Origin: Chrysomallon squamiferum
Lineage: Eukaryota; Mollusca; Gastropoda; Neomphalida; Peltospiridae
Assembly (NCBI GenBank): GCA_012295275.1
Contig: CM022679.1
Location: 1,068,775-1,132,774 of the forward strand
Direction of reading: 5' to 3'
DNA length: 64,000 nt
The translations under genes and the position numbers were made by a program. The notes under the pieces are model-generated. The model was not told the origin of the DNA. It searched no databases and saw nothing but the letters and a program-made list of their open reading frames with translations. The number at the start of each line of letters is the position of its first letter. Positions within the stretch are counted from its first letter, which is position 1. This document shows, one piece after another, positions 37,251-48,336 of this stretch.

Positions 37251-37877
37251 TGACTACAAAAACTGGCACAACCCGAACCACCTCATTTATTTACTTCAAT
37301 ATTACCGGCATGATTCGTGTTTTCTTTCTGCTTCTTCAGATTTTTCCAGTGGGTAAGAAAGTGTTTCTCTGAAGCAGACCAAGCTGTAACTTACTGTAGA
37401 TAGTCTGTGAATGAAAATTATTTATTTAGACGGGTAACGTTGTGAGTGACAAGACGCTGTAGCGACCCTGACTGATCGATATATGAAAAATGTACCAGCT
37501 TTGTGATATCTGAACTGTTAACGTACAGAAAATATCAATGCATATATACGTATGTATTTATACATGTAATGTACGTTCGTACATGTATGTATGTGTATGT
37601 ATGTATGTGTATATGTATATGTGTATATATGTATGTATGTATGTTGGTATGTGTTTATATATTTACGTATATGTATCTATGTATATGTATTTGTATGTGT
37701 CTGTATGTATCTATGAAAGTATGTTTGATTATAGTGATTATTATTATTTATTTATTTATCTATTTACTTACTTACTTACTTTCTTACTTACTTAGTCACT
37801 TATTTATTTAAGAGAATCGATTGTTTGAAAGTCGTTCTATAGGAGGCACACCTGTAAAGAAAGGCGAGGATCGATGG

Positions 37878-38037
37878 CTGGTACTCATCACGGCTGGTAC
37901 TCATCACGGCTAGTACTCATCACGGCTAGTACTCATCACGGCTAGTACTCATCACGGCTAGTACTCAACACGGCTGGTACTCATCACGGCTAGTACTCAT
38001 CACGGCTAGTACTCATCACGGCTAGTACTCATCACGG
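37878..38037. repeat. 16-bp minisatellite inside exon 2 of gene 5
   Basis: Ten exact-length copies of CTGGTACTCATCACGG / CTAGTACTCATCACGG (one with CAACACGG). The single ancestral copy encodes the LVLIT stretch of the protease, as in gene 4. Two unit types (TGG and TAG) alternate in blocks. Confidence 0.97.
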
Positions 38038-39239
38038 CTAAGGTGGCGAATCAGAAATTCCTTTGGCAATCTACATCGGACGTGCACTATCACTGTTCCG
38101 TGATCGGCGACTACTGGGTTCTCACAGCTGCCCACTGCTTCAGTCACAGGTTTGTGGTTCTTTATCACCAAGACACTTTCTAACAATAATAATGTACGTA
38201 GAATTAGTGGTAATATTAGTACTAGAATAGCAGTTGTGGTGGTAGCAGTAAGAATAGTAGTAGTAATAGTGCTAGTGGTGGTGGTAGTTTTATTGGTGCT
38301 TGTAGTAAGAGTGGTAGTAGTACTAATAGTTATAGTATCAGTTTCAGTAGAAGTAGTAGTAACACCATTAGTAGTAATGGTGGCTGTAGTAGTGGTAGTT
38401 ATAATGCACAAAATTAATTTAAAATTTGTTTCTCCTAGTGCTGAGTTAAAAATACCACGAAACTGGACAGTAAGAGTCGCTACTAACAAACTGAAGGTGA
38501 AAAGAAAACAGTGCACAATATTGGGTGTCTATCTGTATGTCTGTGTGTTTATTTATATATTTCATATATGCATGTGTGCATATATCTATTTATCTATGTA
38601 TGTATATATGTATAAATGCATGAAAGTATATGTTTGAGTAGGTGTGTAAATATAAAACATATCAATGTATATAAGCATTTACATACGTATGCATGGAAAC
38701 GCGTTTATATGTATGACTATTCCTATGTGTTTGTACGCATGTTTCATAGTTGTACATATTTTCATGTAGGATGATGACGTAAACAAAGTGCTGAGCCACA
38801 CTGGACAGAAGCCAGGTCACGACACCTGGGATACGTGGAGCATCAAAGCCTCAGAAATTACAGTGCAACCGAACTTTGATCCAAGTGAGTAGTGACATGT
38901 ATTTGAAACATCAACAGTAGCTCTGTATTAACGTACACACATATCTATAGTTACATATCACGTTTCTACATTAATTTGCATACACATCTATATTTACATA
39001 ACACTTCTTCCATTAAATTACATATTAATATATATCTACATAGCACATTTGTACGTTAACTTAGCTGCACTAATCTTTACATAACAGATCTCAACATTAA
39101 CTTCCATTTCGTTTTACATAGCACATCATTACATAATCTTGCATCATGCACATCTATATGTACATATCACATCTCTCGATTAACTTGCATACATCTGTAT
39201 TTATATAGCATATATCTAACTGCACAGACTATGTTTACG

Positions 39240-40370
39240 CTGACCCTCGAGCCGGCACGTGCGGTCTGCTCAGATTCCACGCAGAGATTTCTGTAGAAAA
39301 CTGGGAAGTATTCTCTGCCTGCCTTTACTTGACGTTGTTCGACTCCTCGCCCTCTCTTTGGTCACTGTCATCACAGTCGATCACGTGACTCGGTCTCGTA
39401 AATTTGGCCAGAAAGCCAGAAACCACGTTCCCTATAGCCTGGGGTCTACCCAGACCCAACAGTTTACTGTTTTCTACAAGAGGTGGCAGTGCAATTGAAG
39501 TTACTCCATTAATCGGGAATTTTGAAATGAACCCATTCTAATGCACTGCATTTCAACTAGATCATTCAGATGAATGTAAGTAAAATAGAACCCTTTGCTC
39601 CAGTATCATCTATACACCATGATGTCAAGATATATCACATAAAATTAACAAATTATGATGTTTTGAGTGAGAATAGAGGAGATAATGTATTGGAAGTCGG
39701 CTACAATAGAAAATGCACTACATAAAGCTTTCCCGCAGATGACAACCCTGGAAAAAAGTGTGAAGTTATTCTGTACAACAACTCTAAGAAGGGATGGGTA
39801 GATAACCTCGACAACTTGGTTACACTTTATACATGTAGACGGAAGATCATGCAGTGGCCACCGTGTTTTCTTCAATATGTTAAATGTAGCAGCATTAGCA
39901 GTATTCATCATCTGGACAGCAACATTTCCAGATCACGAACAGAAGTATACGTCGAAAGCTCCTGACAGAACTTGGGAATCAGCTGATTCGAGATCAGATA
40001 GTTGCGATGTTCATTAAACCCAGAGCCATCCAGAAAGGAGCCAAGCATGCTAATACTGCCTTGGTATACAGTATTGTGGAAAGGGATCGGGTAAATCTAA
40101 AAGAGAAGGTGTTTTACATGTGTCCCAGAAATCAAGACAGAAAATCACAGATAATCTGCAAACTGTACGTGAAAAACGTTTGTAAGTAGCATAGCTCAGC
40201 CTGTTTTGAATAAGCTTCATTTCGAAATCTTTTCATAGACTGAGGTATCCAACTGGCCGCGGCGAGACACTCACACTTTGTATAATGAACACGTGTACAC
40301 ACAGGCAGCACAGGCAAGTAGAAAACAGAAAGGGGTCTCATTAGACCCCAACTGGTAGATATCGGGGGGG
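39240..40370 (+). mobile_element. Decayed piggyBac-like transposase in intron 4 of gene 5
   Basis: Plus-strand readings in two or three frames match the C-terminal half of piggyBac-family transposases. One is ILYNNSKKGWVDNLDNLV (equivalent of the YN.TKGGVD..D block with a catalytic Asp) at about 39770-39826, then RRKIMQWP. After a frameshift comes FFNMLNVAALAVFIIW. Last is a Cys-rich end with FYMCPRNQDRKSQIICK at about 40110-40165. It is broken by stops and frameshifts. No TTAA-flanked terminal repeats were identified, so the limits are approximate; they were set by where the usual intron 4 sequence stops and resumes. Confidence 0.72.
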
Positions 40371-42689
40371 GGTGTTATATAATTTTTGTTTGAGTTGTCT
40401 GCATTTAATGTGCTTTTGCATACAATTTCCACGGCTGTCACTGGAGGTACTGTGGAAGAAGATACAACGCTTTGTGACTGAGAACTTTGCATGAACCTTA
40501 GTGTTTTAGACAACAGTGTTGCTATTCAGCTATATCAATTCATTTGTTAAAAAAATAAATAAATATAAAACATATAAAAAAGAATTAAAGAAATATAAAA
40601 GATATAAACAAAAGAAAAATTAATGAGAATCATTATCAAATATATGTTCTTCAATGATAAAATGGCCTGCTTTAAAGTTTTTTTTTTATATGGCATTAAC
40701 TAACATATACATCTATATTTATATAACAGATCTCTGCATTAACTTGCATTTAGATGTGTATTTATATAGCAAACTTTTACATGAAGATACAGACACATTT
40801 TTATTTACATAACAGTCTACAGTGGAGAAAAAACTATTTATTACAGATTATCGCTGATTTAAGACAGCGAAATCTGCACAATTCGATTAGTGTTTCCTAA
40901 CAGATAATCTATGTGAGATATAAAATCACTGTAGATATGTCTTGTAATTCCAAAAAACTTTATAAATTTTATCTTGCGGTGCCTAATTTGAATTAATAAT
41001 TAAATACATTATTAAAGATTATTACTATCATTAACATTATCAGTGTTGTTAGAAGTGGTATGGTTGTTGTTATTATTATTATTATTATCCTAATCATCAT
41101 CGTCACGAATATTATTAATATTATTATTATTATTATTATCACCATCATTACTGTTATTATTATAATTATCACTGTCATTATTTATTTATTTATTTATTTA
41201 TTTGCTGTTTAACGACAAACTGACATATTTGTTATATTATTTTTAACTGTAACTTAGACTTACCATTGATGTAGTTATTTTTGTTAATGTCATTGCTGTC
41301 TGGCTCATATTGCAGAGACGCTTTTAAACGACATTGCCCTTGTGAAACTGTCCTCTAGGATACCTACACACAAACACTTATGGAAAACAGACTTACCAAG
41401 CAATAATGAATTGTTCCCTTTTGGTACAAAGTGTACCCTTAGTGGCTGGGGATGTACTGAAAAAGGTTGGTTCAATCAGATATTACTCTCTTTAATTTAT
41501 ACAGAATTTGTATGATGATGAATAAATTAAACCAAAAATTAACTTAAAGATTCAGAGGCACCATTCTCTAAGGTGACTTCCGTTAAATAGAAAAATTAAG
41601 ATTTTATTATTCTTTTCTAATTAAAGGATTTAGCTTTGTTTTCTATGAATGGGAATCAGACATGATCAAAAATTCTTTGATGAACCTCCAGTTAACCAAA
41701 GGAAAAAGGTTTCTTTAAAACAAATTACATTTACGTTTTGAATCCAATATTTGCGCAGATTGGGAAGAAAACGCATATATAAAAATATCCGCTCTATTCC
41801 GGCTTTATTATCCCAGTAATAACTGTAAATTAATGTTTGTATGGAATCAGATTTATTTCCAGTATGTAAATATTACGACTGCGTTGTCTCCTTCTATCGA
41901 CACGAATCGTTTTTCCTAGTTTACTGAATGCCGTGAATGAAAAGTCAAACTTAACAAGGATCATGGATTTACACAAACATTTATTTACTGTTTCATTCTT
42001 AACATAAATTCAAACGTACACTACATATTTCAGACTTACATAAAATGTTCTTCAGTAAAGAAAGGTAAAATTTTAAACAAACAAAAATGTCATATCTCCA
42101 ACTAAAATACACTAAAATGAAGTTAGTGAAAGTATACAGATATACTGCATATTCATATTTCTTTGATTCGTTTTTTGTTTATGTAGGAGGCCCTGTGTCA
42201 CCAATACAATTCCAGTATTAAGTAACTCGGCCTGTTCTCGTACCTATGGCATTTCAATGCAAAACAAAATATGTGCCGGTTACTTCAGCAGAGGGATCGG
42301 AGCCTGTATGGTAAGGAAATAAACACCCATACACCAAAACCCTTTGTCTCACACATACATACACACACAATACTACTATCACACTAATCAGTGTCACTAC
42401 CGTTATAATATTATAAAAAAGATAATGCTACTAGAAATTAATCAGAGTCACTGCCGTTATATTATTATAAAAATGATAATACTACTAGAAATTAATCAGT
42501 GTCAGAACTGTTTTAGCATTTAAGGGTGACGGCGGTGGAGCTCTGGTTTGTAGAAAGAGGAAGAAATATGTCGTAGCCGGCACGTTGTCGATTGGAAGCA
42601 CTGAATATTCAGGAAATGTGACGTGTATCTTCACGTGTAGGGTCAGCGGCTACATTGGCTGGATCGGAATGTTTGTCAGATGAGGTCTT

Positions 42690-42914
42690 GGCATGTAATA
42701 GTGCTACACTTCAGCGAAATTGTCTGATAAATCAAAAAAAAACAAATAATAATAATAATAAAAATTAAAATATTAAATAAATATAAATAAATAAATTAAA
42801 TTAAATTAAATTAAAAAATAGAAATAAAAATAAAATATAAAAAATAAATATCACTTTATTGTTTCTTTGTAATAAATATTTTCAAATGTGTTTTAAAACA
42901 AATTCATTGGAGTA

Positions 42915-42959
<45 letters not shown>

Positions 42960-44620
42960 AACACACACACACAGAGTTGATGGATATAGATATGGATATG
43001 GATATAGATATACATACTGTATAACGCCATACATTATTGTCTGATAATTTTACTGGATGACGTCATTATAGAAAAATATCACACACACACAACCACATAA
43101 AAAAAAAAAAAAAAAAAAAAATAGAACGATGAAGATAGAGAAAAGGAAGTTAGTACGACTGATTATTATTGATATAAGTGGAAAGAAGTAAAATAAGATA
43201 AACATCTTTAGTATGAAACCAATATATTATTGAAATCATCAATTATTGAAAAAAAAAAAACACAAGTTTAGATTTAGAGATGTTTGTGATTGATCAATTA
43301 TTGCCAGAAAAATAAAAAAATAAAAAATAAAAATCTATAGACATATTTTGCTGTAAACTGGCAGTTAAAGTGATCATGACTTTGTAAGAATTAAAACAAT
43401 CAAAGAAAGTGGAAATGATCGTAAAACAGCTTTGAGTGCCAACGAAAATGTTTCAGAACGTAGGAAAATGCGGCGTCGTGCGTTCACACATACACATGCA
43501 CAAAGTAAACACTTCACTGCCATGAAATAATAATAAATAACGCATCAAATGACAGTATTTTGAGCACAATTTTGATGAGATAACGGTTTGTTTACAATCG
43601 ACCAAATCATATTATTTTCCCAAAGGCTAGAAAGAACCGTTAGCGCTCAGTAGTTTGATTATATTACTAAATCACTGAAAGTAGTTTGATTATATTACTA
43701 AATCACTGAAAGTAGTTTGATTATATTACTAAATCACTAAAGTGACTTTATTCTGGGAAAGTTAAAAATGGACGAGCAACACCACTGGGAACTTGGATAA
43801 CAAGTGACAGTCAATTTTGACATCCTTGCTGGAAAAGATCCTAACAAAACTGTTGTCCGGGTTTCAATCACTTCAGTAAAATATTATTGTTTGTTTGTAT
43901 GAAACATTTGAAGATAGACACACAGGTAGAAAGTAAGTACACAACCTGAATAAATAAAATATTATTTAAAATCTACATCACGTATCTTCATTAGCATTGC
44001 TAACGCCCATTTTGTTTTCGGAAATGGTGAACACCCATATTTAAAAAAAAAAAAAAAAAAAAAAAATATTGTCAGAGTTTCACTCGCCTGCGTGTTTTAG
44101 CACTTTTCCGCGCTGTTTTTCTGTTGAAATTACTTCTCATATGAAAACAAAACTAGTATGCTGATGTTTCGCAAAATGTGAACTATATCACGAAAGTGTC
44201 CGCTTTCTAAAAGTTTTAGACAGTTAGTGTAACACAAATATAGTCACTGACACGGAGGCAATGAAAAATGGCTCACAGCGTTTTAAAGAAGAAGAAGAAG
44301 AAGAAGAAGAACTAAATAAAATAAATCGAATAACGTCATATACTTGTCGTCTGTCACATTTCATTACATTTTCACAATAAAAGTTTAAATCAATAAAATG
44401 TTATTGTTTCTTCGTATCAATTTTGAAACATTTAAAGACAGCACTACAGGTAGAGAGTATACAACATGAGTAAATGAAAACTTATTTTTAATGTACATCA
44501 GCCGCATTTTAATTTAATCTGCAAACGTACATCATATATCTTGTTTTTTGCAACGTTAATAAACGATACCACTCCTTTTCTTGAAATGACGAATTAGTTA
44601 ACTTAGAATGTTACGCATAT
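42690..44620. other. Intergenic spacer after gene 5; start of duplication copy A
   Basis: A-rich low-complexity sequence (42730-42850), (CT)n(CA)n (42917-42972), poly-A runs, a 31-bp unit repeated three times (about 43646-43741: GTAGTTTGATTATATTACTA type), and (GAA)n at about 44288-44310. From about 43047 onward the sequence is repeated almost unchanged from 54776. Confidence 0.7.
42872..42877 (+). terminator. Poly(A)-like hexamer after pseudogene 5
   Basis: AATAAA in the family context TTTGTAATAAATATTTTC, 188 bases after the exon 7 stop. It is displaced from the usual distance of about 80 by an A-rich expansion. Confidence 0.45.
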
Positions 44621-44629
44621 TTACCATAT

Positions 44630-46810
44630 GTATAAAAGATGGATGGATATAGCAGCGAATATTCTCTTGTCTTCAGTAGGTCTGATCAGGATTTGCATAC
44701 AAACAGTATTCAGGAGCAGACTGGCAAAGTCGAAAATAGTCGTAGCAGTAGTAGCGCCTGTAGTAATAGTCGCAGCAGTAGTAGTAGTAGTAACTGTAGT
44801 AATAGTCGCAGCAGTAGTAGTGTCTGTAGTAATAGTCGTAGCAGTAGTAGTGCCTGTAGTAATAGTCGCAGCAGTAGTAGTGCCTGTAGTAATAGTCGCA
44901 GCAGTAGTAGTGCCTGTAGTAATAGTCGTAGCAGTAGTAATAGTCGCAGCAGTAGTATTAGTCGCAGCAGTAATAGTGCCTGTAGTAATAGTCGCAGCAG
45001 TAGTAGTGCCTGTAGTAATAATCATAGCAGTAGTAGTGCCTGTAGTAATAGTCGCAGCAGTAGTAATAGTCGTAGCAGTAGTAGTGCCTGTAGTAATAGT
45101 CGTAGCAGTAGTAGTGCCTGTAGTAATAGTCGCAGCAGTAGTAATAGTCGCAGCAGTAGTAATAGTCGTAGCAGTAGTAGTGCCTGTAGTAATAGTCGCA
45201 GCAGTAGTAGTGCCTGTAGTAATAGTCGCAGCAGTAGTAATAGTCGTAGCAGTAGTAGTGCCTGTAGTAATAGTCGCAGCAGTAGTAGTGCCTGTAGTAA
45301 TAGTCGCAGCAGTAGTAATAGTCGTAGCAGTAGTAGTGTCTGTAGTAATAGTCGCAGCAGTAGTAGTGCCTGTAGTAATAGCTGCAGCAGTAGTAGTGTC
45401 TGTAGTAATAGTCGCAGCAGTAGTAGTTCCTGTAGTAATAGTCGCAGCAGTAATACTGGTAGTAATAGTCGCAGCAGTAGTAGTGCCTGTAGTAATAGTC
45501 GCAGCAGTAGCAGTGCCTGTAGTAATAGTCGCAGCAGTAGTAGTGCCTGTAGTAATAGTCGCAGCAGTAGTAGTGCCTGTAGTAATAGTCGCAGCAGTAG
45601 TAGTGCCTGTAGTAATAGTTGGAGCAGTAGTAGTGTCTGTAGTAATAGTCGCAGCAGTAGTAGTGCCTGTAGTAATAGCTGCAGCAGTAGTAGTGTCTGT
45701 AGTAATAGTCGCAGCAGTAGTAGTTCCTGTAGTAATAGTCGCAGCAGTAATACTGGTAGTAATAGTCGCAGCAGTAGTAGTGCCTGTGGTAATAGTCGTA
45801 GCAATAGTAGTGCCTGTAGTAATAGTCGTAGCAGTAGTAGTGCCTGTAGTAATAGTCGGAGCAGTAGTAGTGCCTGTAGTAATAGTCGCAGCAGTAGTAG
45901 TGCCTGTAGTAATAGTCGCAGCAGTAGTAATAGTCGTAGCAGTAGTAGTGCCTGTAGTAATAGTCGTAGCAGTAGTAGTGCCTGTAGTAATAGTCATAGC
46001 AGTAGTAATAGTCGCAGCAGTAGTAATAGTCGCAGCAGTAGTAGTGCCTGTAGCAATAGTCGTAGCAGTAATACTGGTAGTACTAGTCGCAGCAGTAGTA
46101 GTGCCTGTAGTAATAGTCGTAGCAGTAGTAGTGCCTGTAGTAATAGTCGTAGCAATAGTAGTGCCTGTAGTAATAGTCGCAGCAGTAGTAGTGCCTGTAG
46201 TAATAGTCGCAGCAGTAATACTGGTAGTACTAGTCGCAGCAGTAGTAGTGCCTGTAGTAATAGTCGCAGCAGTAGTAGTGCCTGTAGTAATAGTCGTAGC
46301 AATAGTAGTGCCTGTAGTAATAGTCGCAGCAGTAGTAGTGCCTGTAGTAATAGTCGCAGCAGTAGTAGTGCCTGTAGTAATAGTCGCAGCAGTAATACTG
46401 GTAGTAATACCACTGGTTGTAGGTGTAGTACTAACTTTACTGGTACTAGTAGTAGTAGTAATTGTACTGGTAGTACTACTAGTAGTAGTAGTCATAGTAA
46501 TGGTAGTCGTGGAGATAGTAGTAGAAAAAGTAGTATTAGTGGTAACAGTAGTAATTATAGAACTACTAGAGTTCTAGTAATGGTTGTTGTGGTGATAGTA
46601 ATAGTGGTAGTAGTAGTAGTAATGGTGGTGGCGGTGGTGGTAGTGATATTGAGGTAGCAGTTGTTATAGTAGTAGTAATAATAGCAGTAGTAGTAATGGC
46701 TGTGGTAATGGTGGTAGTAGTGGTAGTTGCAGTAAACAAAATTAATGTCAAATTTATTTCTCCGAGTGCTCAGTTAAAACTACCAGTAAGACTCGCCAGT
46801 GAAGATGAAA
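44630..46810 (+). pseudogene. Paralogue remnant: intron 2 plus decayed exon 3 (copy A)
   Basis: 44630-44740 matches intron 2 of the protease genes (GCGAATATTCTCTTGTCTTC; CTGGCAAAGTCGAAAATAGT), followed by the expanded VNTR. At 46767-46810 an exon 3 relic follows a mutated acceptor (CTCCGAG) and reads AQLKLP before a deletion of the RYWT region; intron 3 sequence then continues. No exon 2 precedes it. Confidence 0.8.
44740..46400. repeat. 30-bp VNTR in intron 2 remnant (copy A)
   Basis: About 1.65 kb of tandem units of 30 bp, with 18-21 bp variants, built from AGTAGTAGTGCCTGTAGTAA then TAGTCGCAGC. Because nearly all units are multiples of three, four of the six frames stay open for hundreds of codons (Val/Ala/Pro, Ser/Arg/Cys/Asn, Thr/Ala/Ile and Leu-rich). 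It has no promoter, signal peptide or splice context of its own, so I call it a non-coding repeat. Confidence 0.93.
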
Positions 46811-46984
46811 ACCAAACAGTACACAATACTGTGTGTCTGTCTGTGTGTTTATTTATGTATGGACATATATGTATGTGTATCAGTATTTTTATTTGGAGTT
46901 TGCGATTTTGAATATTCATTTACGTACGTCTGAATAGACTCTGCACATAGACAACCTTAAAAGAAAGGTTGCTCAATAACTGGA

Positions 46985-47016
46985 GGGTAATCATCTTTTT
47001 TTTTTTTTTTTTTTTT
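46985..47016. repeat. Poly-T run (copy A)
   Basis: A T-homopolymer of 20 or more bases between the intron 3 remnant and the inverted exon 7. Its length differs slightly in copy B (58150-58170). Confidence 0.8.
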
Positions 47017-47229
47017 GCATCTGTTCTTTTTGTGCGAAATCTGCCACAGGCAAGTGTGTAGTTTAGGATATGAATATTCTGTGTCTTATGTACGTCTGAA
47101 TAGACCCTGCACATAGACAATGTTATATATATATAATCCAGTGAATATAAGTTTTCGTGATATTTATTTTCTTTTATTTAAATAAAAATTTCTCTGAAAT
47201 GAAGCAGTATCAGATGAAAGGAAATTACA

Positions 47230-47377
47230 TCATCTGACAAACCTTCTGATAAAAGCAGTGTAGCCGCTTTCAGTTATAAACACAACCGGCAACTCCCCTG
47301 AATACTTCAGACGACAACGTGTCGGCTACGACATATTTCTTCCTCTTTCAACAAACCAGAGCTCCACCGCCGTCACC
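47230..47377 (-). pseudogene. Inverted exon 7 remnant, copy 2
   Basis: Minus strand, acceptor TTTTAAG, then GDGGGALVC with Gly in place of the catalytic Ser. Length 148 bp as in copies 1 and 3, with the same frameshift. Inverted intron 6 repeats follow at 47385-47790. Confidence 0.88.
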
Positions 47378-47384
47378 CTTAAAA

Positions 47385-47790
47385 TACTAAAACAGTTCTG
47401 ACACTGATTAACTTCTAGTAGCATTATCTTTTTTATAATAATATAACAATAGTGACTCTGATTAATTTCTAGTAGCATTATCTTTTTTATAATAATATAA
47501 CAGTAGTGACTCTGATTAATTTCTAGTAGCATTATCTTTTTTATAATAATATAACAGTAGTGACTCTGATTAATTTCTAGTAGCATTATCTTTTTTATAA
47601 TAATATAACGGTAACGACACTGATTGATATGATAGTAGTATTATCATTTTTATAATAATGTAACAGTAGTGAAAATAATTAATGTGATAATAGTATTATC
47701 ATTTTGATAATAGTGTAACAGAAGTCACACTGACAAAAATGACAGTGGTATTATCAATTTTATAAAAATGTAACAGTAGTGACACCAGTC
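47385..47790 (-). repeat. Inverted intron 6 repeat array, copy 2
   Basis: Four nearly identical units (ATTAATTTCTAGTAGCATTA type) and several diverged ones; the minus-strand reading equals intron 6. Confidence 0.85.
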
Positions 47791-48023
47791 TAAACAATTT
47801 CAGAGAAACTCTACAATATAATTATGAAATGTACGTATTGTTTATATTCCCTGTCTATCTATCTGTCTGTCTATCTGAATAAATAAATATGATGTGTTTG
47901 CGTGTATGTGTAAGTGGGCAGAGTACGTATTTGTTTCTGTTTTTCCTAAACATAAGCCGCATACAGATATCGACGTCATCACTAAACACACCTACATACA
48001 CTCTTAGTTACGTAACAGGTGAC

Positions 48024-48030
48024 TATAAAA
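48024..48030 (+). promoter_or_regulatory. TATA box of gene 6
   Basis: TATAAAA 51 bases upstream of the ATG, in the conserved block CGTAACAGGTGACTATAAAA. The promoter lies about 650 bp beyond the inverted exon 7 remnant. Confidence 0.7.
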
Positions 48031-48074
48031 CTGGCACAACCCGTACCACGTCACTTGTTTACTTCATCGTCAGC

Positions 48075-48286
48075 ATGATTCGTTTTCTCCTTCTTCTGAG
48101 TCTTCCGATTTTTCCAGTGGGTAAGAAAGTGTTTCTCTGAAGCAGACCAAGCTGTATCTCACTGTAGATAGTCTGTGAATGAAAATTATTTATTTAGACG
48201 GGTAACGTTGTGAGTGACAAGAAGCTGTAGAGACCCTAACTGATCCATATATGAAAAATATATCAGTTTTGTCATAGCTAAAAGTT

Positions 48287-48336
<50 letters not shown>

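Larger units (their letters stand above)
37310..42683 (+). pseudogene. Gene 5: serine protease pseudogene with repeat-expanded exon 2
   Basis: Exons: 37310-37352, 37813-38149, 38439-38496, 38770-38884, 41316-41465, 42187-42310, 42525-42683. Splice sites look intact. Exon 2 is 337 nt instead of 199: a 16-bp segment is present ten times (37878-38037; nine extra copies, 144 nt) and a Gly-Gly pair is deleted from CGGSV (6 nt). The net change is a multiple of three, but the third unit gives TAG in frame at 37911. Exon 6 is 13 nt short and frameshifted. In exon 7 the catalytic Ser is Gly (GDGGGALVC) and the rest is open (53 codons). The His (AAHCF) and Asp (LNDIAL) codons remain. The TATA position reads TACAAAA. 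Loss of function is certain; the Ser to Gly change is shared with the inverted exon 7 fragments, so it may be the oldest lesion. Confidence 0.93.

Noticed and set aside
44628-46657. ORFs of 624-672 codons on both strands
   Set aside because: They are four frames of one 30-bp repeat, lie in a paralogue's intron 2 remnant, lack gene signals, and are frame-broken in copy B.
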